A stretch of 43,338 nt of DNA from Alphaproteobacteria bacterium (lineage in GTDB: Bacteria > Pseudomonadota > Alphaproteobacteria > Rhodobacterales > Rhodobacteraceae), in NCBI GenBank assembly GCA_030425185.1, contig JAUIAU010000025.1:1-43338 (forward strand), in the 5' to 3' direction. Position 1 is the first letter of the stretch. Every line of letters starts with the position of its first letter. Made by a program: the position numbers and the translations under genes. Under the pieces are notes generated by a model. That model was not told where the DNA came from and made no database searches. It saw only the letters and a list, made by a program, of their open reading frames with translations. Shown here in pieces: positions 1-7,485 of the stretch.

Positions 1-87
1 GAACTGCACCAGCGCGAAGTTGATCACCATGATCCCGAACAGGGTCGGGATGATCAGCGCGAGCCGTCGAAGGATGTAGGCGCCCAT
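1..87 (-). CDS. yejB: YejB-type oligopeptide/microcin C ABC transporter permease, N-terminal fragment
   Basis: Only the first 29 codons lie in the window; the rest runs off the left edge. The fragment begins MGAYILRRL and continues into a hydrophobic stretch (LALIIPTLFGIMVINFAL), the usual first transmembrane helix of DppB/OppB-class inner-membrane permeases. Its start codon lies 4 bp beyond the stop of the upstream peptide-binding protein gene, so the two form one operon. The YejB assignment rests mainly on that neighbour. The start is well placed; the family call on so short a piece is moderate. Confidence 0.75.
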   Translation of the reverse strand, partial: MGAYILRRLALIIPTLFGIMVINFALVQF

Positions 88-91
88 CGGA

Positions 92-2017
92 TCAGAGCGC
101 CCCGGCCTCTTTCAGACGCTGCGCCGCTTCGGCGTCCCACCACCAGAAATCGAGCGAGCCCAGCGCCAGCGGCGGCAGCGGCTCGGGATAGCGGTACATG
201 TCCCAGTAGGCGACGGTGTGGACGTCCTTGAACCATTGCGGGATCCAGAACCGGTCCGCGCGCAGGACGCGGTCGAGCGTCTTCGCGGCGGTGGTCATCT
301 CGTCCAGCGTCTCGGCCGCGATAGTGGTCTCGACGAGGCTGTCGATGGCGGGATCGCGCAGCGCCATGATGTTGCGGCTCGAGTCGTCGGCCGTCGAGGA
401 CGAGAACCACTGGCGCAGCGAGGTGCCGGGCTCGTAGCCCTGGGTCAGGGTGTGGTTGGTGAGGTCCCAGTCGCCGGTGCGCCGCCGCTCGACGTACTGC
501 GCATTGTCGACGCGCTCCATCCGGGCATCGACGCCGATGGCGCGCAGGTTCTCGACATAGGGATTCACGATCCGGTCGAACGCGGGCGACACGGTCAGGA
601 TCACCAGTTCCATCGTGTTGCCGTCCGCATCGCGCAGCATGCCGTCGGACCCGGCGGTCCAGCCCGCCTCGTTCATCAGGCGGAGCGCCTCGCGCCGGGT
701 GCGGCGGTCCGGCTGGTTCGACTCCGGGTCGTTGACCGGCGCGGTCACCACCTCGTCGGTCAGGATGCTCTCGGGCAGCAGGCCCTGCTCGACCAGCGGG
801 CGCAGCAGCGCAAGCTCGCCTTCGGAGGGCGTCCCGGTCGCCATCATGTCCGTGTTCTGCCAGAACGACACCGGACGCTCGTAGAGGTCGTAGAACAGCG
901 TCCGGTTGGCCCATTCGAAGTTCAGCATCATGTTGATCGCGGTGCGCACGCCCGCGTCCTGCCACTTGTCGCGCCGCAGGTTGAAGACGAAGCCCTGCGC
1001 CGAGCCGATGCTGCCATCGGGCAGTTCCTCGACCTTGACCCATCCGTTCTGCACCGCCGGGAAGTCATAGGACGTGGCCCACTCCTTGGACGAGTTCTCG
1101 TTGCGGAAGGTGTATTCGCCGGCCTTGAAGCCTTCCATCGCGGCGGCGGTGTCGGCGAAGACCTCGATCCGGATGTCGTCGAAGTTCCACCGCCCGACGT
1201 TCATCGGATGGCTCGCGCCCCACCAGTCGGTGTCGCGCGTGTAGGTGACCGAGCGACCCATATCGACCTCCTTGAGGACGTAGGGCCCGGTGCCGAGGAA
1301 CGGCGCGGGATTGCTTTCGTCGAGCCGGGTTCCGGTCTCCTCGAACCACGTCTTCGACCAGGCGTTGGTGCCGCCGGCAACGCCGATCACGTCGCGGCGG
1401 GGCGCCTCCGGGTTGAAGGTGAACTTGATGCGGTGGGGATCCAGCACCTCGACCTTGTCGATGTAGCCGCCGACCGCGTTGCGGTACTCGGCGATGCCCT
1501 GCTCCATCACGAGGTTGAACGAGAACTCGATGTCCTCGGCGGTCATCGGGCTGCCGTCCGAGAAGGTGACGTCGTCGCGGAGGTTGAAGATCACCCAGTC
1601 GCGGCTCTCGGGGTATTCCATCGTGGTGCAGAGGTAGCAATAGACCGAGTAGGGGTCGTCGGCGGTCCCGGTCAGGATGTCCTCGTAGATCAGGCTGGCG
1701 CCGGTGAACTCGGCCACGCCCTTGCGGGTGAAGGGGTTGAAGCTGTCGAAGACTGAGGGGGACCAGACGCTCATCTCGCCGCCCTTCGGTGCCTCGGGAT
1801 TGACGTAGGCGAGGTGGGCCATGTCGGGGCCGTATTTCAGCGTACCGAAGTTCGAGTAGCCGTGGCTGACGATCACCGTCTCGTCGGCGGCGGCGGTGTC
1901 CTGGCCGAAGGCGGCGCTGGCAAGACCGCCGAGCAGGATCAGGCCCAGCCCCAGTCCCGTCACCTGTGCGCCGATCCCCGGCGAGGCAACCTCTGCGTCC
2001 TTGCGTTTGTCTGCCAT
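92..2017 (-). CDS. yejA: Periplasmic peptide-binding protein of a YejABEF-type ABC transporter
   Basis: 641 aa, extracytoplasmic solute-binding protein family 5. It would capture oligopeptides (in Yej systems also microcin C-like peptides) in the periplasm and pass them to the permease. A hydrophobic segment at about residues 17-37 ending near an Ala-rich site looks like a signal sequence, with a rather long hydrophilic start. The family pattern is visible: an N-terminal SHGYSNFGTLKY segment, PEAPKGGE, DGSPMTAEDIEFSF around residue 150, and a tryptophan-rich C-terminal lobe. The length matches YejA (about 600-640 aa), longer than typical OppA. A GGGGAG ribosome-binding site precedes the ATG. 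The permease gene follows after 4 bp. No clear promoter was found in the roughly 120 bp upstream. Substrate is inferred from family only. Confidence 0.88.
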   Translation of the reverse strand: MADKRKDAEVASPGIGAQVTGLGLGLILLGGLASAAFGQDTAAADETVIVSHGYSNFGTLKYGPDMAHLAYVNPEAPKGGEMSVWSPSVFDSFNPFTRKGVAEFTGASLIYEDILTGTADDPYSVYCYLCTTMEYPESRDWVIFNLRDDVTFSDGSPMTAEDIEFSFNLVMEQGIAEYRNAVGGYIDKVEVLDPHRIKFTFNPEAPRRDVIGVAGGTNAWSKTWFEETGTRLDESNPAPFLGTGPYVLKEVDMGRSVTYTRDTDWWGASHPMNVGRWNFDDIRIEVFADTAAAMEGFKAGEYTFRNENSSKEWATSYDFPAVQNGWVKVEELPDGSIGSAQGFVFNLRRDKWQDAGVRTAINMMLNFEWANRTLFYDLYERPVSFWQNTDMMATGTPSEGELALLRPLVEQGLLPESILTDEVVTAPVNDPESNQPDRRTRREALRLMNEAGWTAGSDGMLRDADGNTMELVILTVSPAFDRIVNPYVENLRAIGVDARMERVDNAQYVERRRTGDWDLTNHTLTQGYEPGTSLRQWFSSSTADDSSRNIMALRDPAIDSLVETTIAAETLDEMTTAAKTLDRVLRADRFWIPQWFKDVHTVAYWDMYRYPEPLPPLALGSLDFWWWDAEAAQRLKEAGAL

Positions 2018-2135
2018 CTTCTCCCCCTGCCTGTTCGCGCAGCTTTCACAAAAGGTAGAGAGCGTGGCGCGACAGATTCAAGCGCAATCGCCGCATCTTC
2101 ACGAGGAGTTAAGCAGATCGGACGCCGCGAACGAC

Positions 2136-2160
2136 AAAAGCCGCCCGAGGGGGCGGCTTT
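2136..2160 (-). terminator. Rho-independent terminator after the cytochrome c gene
   Basis: A perfect 10-bp inverted repeat (AAAGCCGCCC and its complement) with a 4-nt loop. On the minus strand the stem is followed by TTTTG. It lies 34 nt beyond the stop of the cytochrome c gene, and separates it from yejA on the same strand. Confidence 0.85.
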
Positions 2161-2193
2161 CGCGGCAGAGCGGGTCTGCGGGGATCCGTCGGA

Positions 2194-2712
2194 TCAGTTG
2201 AAGGTCGCGAGGTAGGCGATCAGGTTCGCGCGATCCTCGACGTCCTTCATGCCGGAGTAGGCCATCTTGGTGCCCGGCGCGTATTCGCGCGGGTTGGCGA
2301 TGAAGTTCGAGATGTTCTCGGGGGTCCACTCGCCCGAGGTGGCCAGCAGGCCATCCGAATAGCTGTAGCCTTCGGCCGAGTGCTTCGGGCGGTTCACGAC
2401 GCCGTAGAGATACGGCCCCGTGCCGTTCTTGCCCGCCTCCAGCGCGTGGCAGGCCTGGCACTGGCGGAACAGCCGCTCGCCCGCGTCGGCGCTGGCGTTG
2501 GCATAGACATCGGCGAACGCGACCTGCACCACCTCTTCCTCTGCGGCGCCACCGGCATCTTCCTCGCCGGTGTCGATCACATAGGACTGTTCGTGCTCGC
2601 TGTGGCCGTAAAACCCATAGAGCGCATCGCCGGCCCAATTGCCCATCAGGAAGATCAGCAGGGCGCCGCAGAAGCCGCCCAGAACCTTCGTCATCGTCAT
2701 CGTGTCGAACAT
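2194..2712 (-). CDS. cycM: Membrane-anchored cytochrome c (CycM/c-y type)
   Basis: 172 aa class I cytochrome c tethered to the cytoplasmic membrane, which carries electrons between respiratory complexes in the periplasm. An uncleaved N-terminal helix (about residues 9-28) is followed by an acidic Ala/Glu-rich linker (about 45-65), then the heme domain: CQACH heme-binding motif at 85-89 and likely axial Met150 in PGTKM. I chose the ATG at 2712 (MFDTMTMTK), which has an AAGGTGAG ribosome-binding site 7 nt upstream, over an in-frame GTG 12 nt earlier that would overlap that site. Its own promoter and terminator are visible. Its position beside pheA is typical of Rhodobacterales. The exact electron partners cannot be read from sequence. 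Confidence 0.9.
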   Translation of the reverse strand: MFDTMTMTKVLGGFCGALLIFLMGNWAGDALYGFYGHSEHEQSYVIDTGEEDAGGAAEEEVVQVAFADVYANASADAGERLFRQCQACHALEAGKNGTGPYLYGVVNRPKHSAEGYSYSDGLLATSGEWTPENISNFIANPREYAPGTKMAYSGMKDVEDRANLIAYLATFN

Positions 2713-2743
2713 GAAGCGTCTCACCTTGTTCAGGAGTTGCGGG

Positions 2744-2773
2744 GATATAGGCGCTTCCCCAAGCCGAGGGCAA
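2744..2773 (-). promoter_or_regulatory. Promoter of the cytochrome c gene
   Basis: On the minus strand TTGCCC (2773-2768) and TATATC (2749-2744) are separated by 18 bp and lie about 30 bp upstream of the start codon. A sigma-70-type promoter, inferred from pattern and position. Confidence 0.55.
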
Positions 2774-2882
2774 GGATTAGAAGGCGCGACGAAACGCCCG
2801 CCCGGCGACTGCGCCCGGTGACGGGCGAGCCAGCCCCGACCGCGCCCGCGCCGGGCCCTGCGCAGCCGAGGAGACGTCGCCG

Positions 2883-3716
2883 ATGACCCGCCGCATCGCC
2901 TTCCAGGGGGAACCCGGAGCCTATTCGCACCAAGCCTGCCACGAGGCCCGGCCCGAGCACGAGGCGATGCCCTGTCGCAGCTTCGAGGACGTGTTCGACG
3001 CGGTGCGCAGCGGGGCGGCGGACCTCGGGATGCTGCCGGTCGAGAACTCGACCTACGGCCGGGTGGCGGACATTCACCGGCTGCTGCCGCATTCCGGGCT
3101 GCACATCATCGACGAGACCTTCGTGCGGGTGCACATCAACCTGCTGGGCGTGCCGGGCGCCCGTGTCGAGGACGTGACCGACGCCTGGAGCCACCTCGTG
3201 CTGCTGCCGCAATGCGACCGGTTCCTGCGCGAGCGCGCGATCCGGGGCCACGTCAGTCCCGACAACGCCCGCGCCGCGCGCGACGTCGCCAGCTGGGGCG
3301 AGCCGTCGAAGGCCGCGCTGGCCTCCGAGCTCGCGGCAGAGATATACGGGCTCGACGTGCTGGCGCGGCACATCGAGGACCACGACAACAACACCACGCG
3401 GTTCCTGATCATGGCGCGCGAGCCGGACCTGTCGCGGCGCGGCACCTCGGGGATGATGACGAGCTTCGTCTTCCAGGTGCGCAACATTCCCGCCGCGCTC
3501 TACAAGGCGATGGGTGGGTTCGCGACGAACGGCGTCAACATGACCAAGCTGGAAAGCTACATGGTGGACGGCAGCTTCACCGCCACGCAGTTCTACGCCG
3601 ACATCGAGGGCCATCCCGACGATCCGGACGTGGCCCGCGCGATGGACGAGCTGCGCTACTTCACCTCGCAGCTCGAGATTCTCGGCGTCTATCCCGCGGA
3701 TCCGCGCCGCCACTGA
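2883..3716 (+). CDS. pheA: Prephenate dehydratase
   Basis: 277 aa monofunctional enzyme converting prephenate to phenylpyruvate in phenylalanine synthesis; no chorismate mutase domain is present. The catalytic domain starts at RIAFQGEPGAYSHQAC, contains PVENSTYGRV (residues 53-62) and the diagnostic TTRF motif (171-174). A C-terminal ACT domain (about 193-272) should give phenylalanine feedback control; its ESYMV segment (224-228) occupies the place of the ESRP motif of other bacteria. A GAGGAG ribosome-binding site lies upstream of the ATG. The gene converges with the SRPBCC gene 21 bp away. Length and motifs make this a firm call. Confidence 0.95.
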   Translation: MTRRIAFQGEPGAYSHQACHEARPEHEAMPCRSFEDVFDAVRSGAADLGMLPVENSTYGRVADIHRLLPHSGLHIIDETFVRVHINLLGVPGARVEDVTDAWSHLVLLPQCDRFLRERAIRGHVSPDNARAARDVASWGEPSKAALASELAAEIYGLDVLARHIEDHDNNTTRFLIMAREPDLSRRGTSGMMTSFVFQVRNIPAALYKAMGGFATNGVNMTKLESYMVDGSFTATQFYADIEGHPDDPDVARAMDELRYFTSQLEILGVYPADPRRH

Positions 3717-3737
3717 CGGCGCGGTGCCGTCCTTGTC

Positions 3738-4202
3738 TCAGGCGTAGGCGGGCTGGCCCTTCTCGGTCCGGCGCGCGAACTTCCGCACCATCTTGCGCAG
3801 GCGCTTGGCGACCCGCCCTTTTGCCAGCGCGAGCGAGGCCAGCATCATCCGCCCGCTCAGGCTGCGGGCGGCAACGGTCATCTCGACCTGCATGCCGGTC
3901 AGATCCGGCCCGAGCGGGGACAGCACGACGCGGAGTGTCCCGGCCATGCCGCCCACGGTCCCCTCGATCACGAGGCCCTGCGGCGGATGGAACTCGGTGA
4001 TCCGGGCCTGAAGCTGGCGCAGCTTGCCGCGCGCTTCGAACTCGGCATCCCACGTCGTGCCCACACCGGGGTCGGCGGGACCGCCGCGCCGCACGCCGAT
4101 GCCGTGTTCGGCGGCGTCCCGCTCGAACCGCTGGAAGCGGGTCAGGGCCGCGAACACCACCCCGACCGGGGCCTGCACCTGTTCGTCGATACGAAAGTCC
4201 AT
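3738..4202 (-). CDS. SRPBCC-fold (START-like) protein
   Basis: 154 aa protein with the N-terminal pattern of the polyketide cyclase/START-like family: a first strand (IDEQVQAPVGVVFAALTRF) followed by a beta-rich core with WDAEFEARG and GLVIEGTVGG, and a long C-terminal helix region. The last 40 residues are strongly basic (KGRVAKRLRKMVRKFARR), which could contact membranes or nucleic acid; that is inference. Such proteins bind hydrophobic ligands; the ligand is unknown here. It starts 61 bp downstream of the nudC stop on the same strand and may be co-transcribed. Confidence 0.72.
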   Translation of the reverse strand: MDFRIDEQVQAPVGVVFAALTRFQRFERDAAEHGIGVRRGGPADPGVGTTWDAEFEARGKLRQLQARITEFHPPQGLVIEGTVGGMAGTLRVVLSPLGPDLTGMQVEMTVAARSLSGRMMLASLALAKGRVAKRLRKMVRKFARRTEKGQPAYA

Positions 4203-4262
4203 CGGGCGACTCCTCTGCCGTCTTGCGGCGAGGAGACCCGACGAATCTTGCCAAATCGTGCC

Positions 4263-5213
4263 CTAATCAAGGCGATCCGAAAGCCAGCCGTGGATCAGGC
4301 TGTGGGCGATGGCACCAAGCCGGGGCGGCCCCAGCGTCGGATGCGTGCCGGAGAACACCTGCACCATCTCCTCGCGCCCGATCCAGCGCGCATCCTCCAG
4401 CTCGGCCGGGTCGAGGGTGATCTCGGTCGTCAGCGCCTCGGCCCGGCAGCCCAGCATCAGCGAGGCCGGGAACGGCCAGGGCTGGCTGGCGACATAGCGG
4501 ACCGGGCCGACGCGGATGCCCGCCTCCTCCCAGACCTCGCGGCGGACGGCGGCCTCGATCGTCTCGCCGGGGTCGATGAAGCCCGCGAGGCAGGAATAGA
4601 ACCCCTCCGGCCAGCCCGGCGACCGCCCTACGAGGATCGCGTTGCCATGCGTCACCAGCATGATGACCACCGGGTCGGTGCGCGGGAAATGGCTGGCGTT
4701 GCAGGCCGGGCAGCGCCGCTGCCATCCGCCCTGCGCCACCTCGGTCGCGGCCCCGCAGCGGGCACAGAACCGGTGCCCGTCATGCCAGCCCAGCACGGCC
4801 TTGGCGGTGGCGGCCAGTTCCGCCGCGCGGCGATCGAGACGGACCATCAGCGTGCGCAACTCGGCGAATCCGCTTCCCTCTGGCGCCGCAGGGTGGACCT
4901 GCACGGAGGGGTCATGGAAGGCGCCGAGTTCCGACGGCTCGGTCTCGGGCGTCCAGCGCGAGATGTCCTGGGCAAACCACGCCAGGTCGCCGTCCCGTCC
5001 GAGCAGGATCGGCGCCTCCGACGCATCCGCCAGCACCGGGTGACCCGGCGGCAGCAGGGCAAGGGTGTCGCCCGCAACCAGCAGCTTGCCGCGCCAGAGC
5101 GCCAGCACCCGCGCGCCGGGGGACGCCAGCAGGGCCGCCAGGGCCTCCGGGTTGCCGCGCAGTTCGCTGGCCCGGTCGAGGCCGGACGATCCGAAGGTGA
5201 TGCGCTGTTCCAT
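4263..5213 (-). CDS. nudC: NAD(H) pyrophosphatase / RNA-decapping Nudix hydrolase NudC
   Basis: 316 aa. Hydrolyses NADH to NMNH and AMP and, in characterised relatives, removes NAD caps from RNA. Three diagnostic features are present: a zinc ribbon with Cys150, Cys153, Cys168 and Cys171; the Nudix box at about 211-233 (GFIDPGETIE...REVWEEAG); and the NudC-specific SQPWPFPAS motif at 243-251. I start at MEQRITF (5213); the open frame extends further upstream but only as an Arg/Pro-rich stretch without family similarity. The gene lies divergently from the SRP RNA. Firm identification. Confidence 0.93.
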   Translation of the reverse strand: MEQRITFGSSGLDRASELRGNPEALAALLASPGARVLALWRGKLLVAGDTLALLPPGHPVLADASEAPILLGRDGDLAWFAQDISRWTPETEPSELGAFHDPSVQVHPAAPEGSGFAELRTLMVRLDRRAAELAATAKAVLGWHDGHRFCARCGAATEVAQGGWQRRCPACNASHFPRTDPVVIMLVTHGNAILVGRSPGWPEGFYSCLAGFIDPGETIEAAVRREVWEEAGIRVGPVRYVASQPWPFPASLMLGCRAEALTTEITLDPAELEDARWIGREEMVQVFSGTHPTLGPPRLGAIAHSLIHGWLSDRLD

Positions 5214-5259
5214 GGGGCCGCTCCGTCTGGGTGCGGTCTTCCTCGCACGGGGGGCGGGG

Positions 5260-5288
5260 TTGCGGAAGGGGGCTTGGGTCCGTATATG
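5260..5288 (+). promoter_or_regulatory. Promoter of the SRP RNA gene
   Basis: TTGCGG (5260-5265), an exact 17-bp spacer, then TATATG (5283-5288). This puts the transcription start near 5295, exactly where the conserved SRP RNA helix begins. Confidence 0.75.
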
Positions 5289-5294
5289 CGGCAT

Positions 5295-5390
5295 CGAGAG
5301 GTTGGCGCGGGCAAGCGCCCCGCCAACCCGGTCAGGTCCGGAAGGAAGCAGCCGTAACGGGACCCGCTTGGGTCGCTGTCCAGCCTCTCA
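5295..5390 (+). ncRNA. ffs: Signal recognition particle RNA (4.5S-type, bacterial small SRP)
   Basis: About 96 nt. The universally conserved core, reading GGTCAGGTCCGG then AAGGAAGCAGCCG, lies at 5330-5354 and forms the Ffh-binding symmetric/asymmetric loop region. The ends pair: GAGAGGTTGG at 5296-5305 with CCAGCCTCTC at 5380-5389. It binds Ffh to target nascent membrane proteins. Ends are inferred from the terminal helix and the promoter 7 nt upstream. In many alphaproteobacteria ffs lies next to dnaX; here two opposite-strand genes separate them. Confidence 0.93.
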
Positions 5391-5393
5391 CCT

Positions 5394-5421
5394 GCGCGCA
5401 GGCCCGGTCCGGGCAGCGCGC
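5394..5421 (+). repeat. GC-only hairpin just 3' of the SRP RNA
   Basis: GCGCGC at 5394-5399 and 5416-5421 flank an inner CCCGG/CCGGG inverted repeat. It begins 4 nt after the SRP RNA helix. There is no T-run, so it is not a classical terminator, but it may define the RNA 3' end or stop transcription. Confidence 0.4.
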
Positions 5422-5441
5422 GGCCCGCTTGGGCCCGCCCC

Positions 5442-5738
5442 TCACGACCCTGAGACCAGCGTGACGCCGATGCGGCCGAGCACCAGCGCCACAAGCGCGA
5501 GGGCCAGGAGGCCCGGCAGGCGCGCGACCCGGCGCAGCGGCCCGTGCAGGTGCCGCGCGCCGATCCAGAGCAGAAGCGCCAGCACAGCGGCGGCCAGTTC
5601 CCAGCCCAGCACCGACAGTGCCCGGTCCATGCCCCGATGAAAGCCGTCGCCGGTGGCGGGCTGCAAGGCCGCGCGGATCGCCGCGCCCTGGCAGAGGACC
5701 CAGAGGGCCAGCAACGCGAGGGCGCGACGGGCCGTCAT
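5442..5738 (-). CDS. Small integral membrane protein coupled to the ankyrin-repeat gene
   Basis: 98 aa, about three predicted transmembrane helices (roughly residues 5-22, 42-60 and 72-92) joined by basic loops. No family recognised. Its ATG overlaps the stop codon of the upstream ankyrin-repeat gene (TGATG), indicating translational coupling. The reading frame continues open upstream, but that part is antisense-like Arg/Pro-rich sequence within the ankyrin gene and is rejected. A role as membrane partner of the ankyrin protein is inferred from coupling only. Confidence 0.6.
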   Translation of the reverse strand: MTARRALALLALWVLCQGAAIRAALQPATGDGFHRGMDRALSVLGWELAAAVLALLLWIGARHLHGPLRRVARLPGLLALALVALVLGRIGVTLVSGS

Positions 5739-7273
5739 CAGACCACCCCGTGGGCAACGACCTGCCCGGGATGGTCCTCCGCCCAATCCGCGAGGAAGGC
5801 CGCCATGTCCGGCTGCGCCGCGAGGTCCGGCGCGCGCTTCGGCAGCGCCACCCCGTGTTCGAGCGCCATGCGGGCACAGGCGATGTGATCCCGGGTGGCG
5901 CGCTGCGGGCAGTTCTCGGACCCGTGCATGATCGTCGACAGCAGCGAGCCGCCAAAGCCGTTGACGTGGCTCAGGTCCGGGCGCCGGTCGAGGAAGAAGC
6001 GCATCACCTCGGGCAGTCCCTCCCATCCCGCGAGGTGCACGGGGGGCAGGTCCATCTCCTCGGTGACATTGGGGTCGAAGCCCATCGCCACGAGGCGGCG
6101 CATGTGTGGCAGCGCGCCCTCGCGCCCGACGAGGCGGCACAGGAGGCGGCTGAGTTCGGGCGTCAGCGCCGCCATGTCGATCCAGTCGCGGGGGGCGGCG
6201 CTGTCGTCGGCAGCACGGGCCAGTTGCGCCTCGACATTGGTCAGCGGCGGGGCGGCGCCACGCGCCTCCAGCAGGTCCGCCATCGCCCGGTTGCCGTGAA
6301 CGCGGGCGAGGCCATAGGGCGTGTGGCCGAGGGCCCTGGCCTGCGGATCGGCCCCGTGGTCGAGCAGCAGCTCCGCGATTTCGGGCGGCGCCATCCGGCG
6401 CGCCGCCTGGTGCAGGGCCGGGATCACGAAGGACGGCTCGCCCGAGGGATGTGGCGCAACGCCCTCGTTAGGGTCCGCGCCCGCCTCCAGCAGCAGCCGC
6501 ACCACCGCGATGTCCCCGAAGTCGAGCGCGCGCGGCAGGGCGTTGGTGCCCGAGGTCCGCGCGCCGTGCGCGAGCAGCAGCGCCACCGCCTCGGGGCTGC
6601 CGAACTCGGTCGCGTGGTAGAGCGACTCGCCGTCGTTCGGGTCGGCCCCGTGGTCGAGCAGCCAGCGCGCGAGGCCGAGGTGCCGGGCATGGCCTATCGC
6701 ACCGTAGAGGGCCGACAGGGCATGGTCGCCCTCGCCGTAGCGGAAGCTCTCGTTCACGTCGCCGCCATGCGCGGCCAGCAGCGCCGCCATCTCGACCGCC
6801 TGCCCCGCCCGGTCGGGCGCGATCAGGTGGAACCGCGAGAAGGCGAGATGGCACATCAGTCCGCGTTGCGGCCAGGGGCGGCGGACGAGGTCCGGGTCGC
6901 GGGCGAGCAGCGCGGCGACGGCGGGCACGTCGTAGAGCGCGACGAGCAGCGGCGCGTCCCCCGCGGCAAGGTCGGGCCGCTCGGCCAGCAGGCGCTCGGC
7001 CATCAGCGCTTCGCCGTGGAACAGCGCGCGCCGCAGGCGGCCTTGCGCGGCGGCGTGGTCGAGACCGCGCGCCTCGGCGGCGGCCTTGAGCGCGGGCCAG
7101 GACGCGAAGCCCGTCTCGCGCGCGATCACGTGCAGGGCCTGCGCGTGTTTCAGCGCCCGGTCTGCCGCCGGCAGCACCGCCCGCACCCGCATGAGGGCGC
7201 CGGCATCGCCTTCGGCACAGGCGCGTCCCAGCGCTTTCGCCTCGCGGCGCAATTGGTCCATGGATCTGGTCAT
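5738..7273 (-). CDS. Ankyrin-repeat protein
   Basis: 511 aa, with multiple ankyrin-type repeats recognisable by the recurrent LLDHGADP, LLLEAGADPNEG and LLAHGGDVN signatures, mainly between residues 60 and 450. The first 60 residues (MDQLRREAKALGRA... and FASWPALKA) resemble the N-terminal leader common in cytoplasmic bacterial ankyrin proteins. No signal peptide or transmembrane helix. The ATG at 7273 has a GGAGGG ribosome-binding site 7 nt upstream. Ankyrin repeats mediate protein-protein contacts; the partner is unknown. It is translationally coupled to the downstream small membrane protein and lies between ffs and dnaX on the opposite strand. Confidence 0.85.
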   Translation of the reverse strand: MTRSMDQLRREAKALGRACAEGDAGALMRVRAVLPAADRALKHAQALHVIARETGFASWPALKAAAEARGLDHAAAQGRLRRALFHGEALMAERLLAERPDLAAGDAPLLVALYDVPAVAALLARDPDLVRRPWPQRGLMCHLAFSRFHLIAPDRAGQAVEMAALLAAHGGDVNESFRYGEGDHALSALYGAIGHARHLGLARWLLDHGADPNDGESLYHATEFGSPEAVALLLAHGARTSGTNALPRALDFGDIAVVRLLLEAGADPNEGVAPHPSGEPSFVIPALHQAARRMAPPEIAELLLDHGADPQARALGHTPYGLARVHGNRAMADLLEARGAAPPLTNVEAQLARAADDSAAPRDWIDMAALTPELSRLLCRLVGREGALPHMRRLVAMGFDPNVTEEMDLPPVHLAGWEGLPEVMRFFLDRRPDLSHVNGFGGSLLSTIMHGSENCPQRATRDHIACARMALEHGVALPKRAPDLAAQPDMAAFLADWAEDHPGQVVAHGVV

Positions 7274-7335
7274 CGGGTTTCCCTCCGAACGCCCGACGGT
7301 CCGCTGATCCGGGCAGAGAAACCGATGAAGGTCGG

Positions 7336-7348
7336 CAACTCGGAGTTG
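7336..7348. repeat. 13-bp palindrome in the ankyrin/dnaX divergent gap
   Basis: CAACTC G GAGTTG, a perfect inverted repeat 63 bp upstream of the ankyrin start and 138 bp upstream of dnaX. It could be an operator for either gene. The rest of the 212-bp gap shows no convincing promoter. Confidence 0.3.
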
Positions 7349-7485
7349 TCAGGGTGCCGATGACAGCTTTCCGCGGACCGGGTGGCCCCCCTCGGGCCTT
7401 GGCTCAGGGTACCCCCGATGCTGGACCTCGCGCAAGGGCTCGCCTACCCTGCGCCCTCGCGGCACGACTCGGGGATGACAGGCGG

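Noticed and set aside
660-760. tRNA-like GGTTCGACTCC string
   Set aside because: It lies within the yejA coding sequence and has no cloverleaf arms around it. No tRNA was found anywhere in the window.
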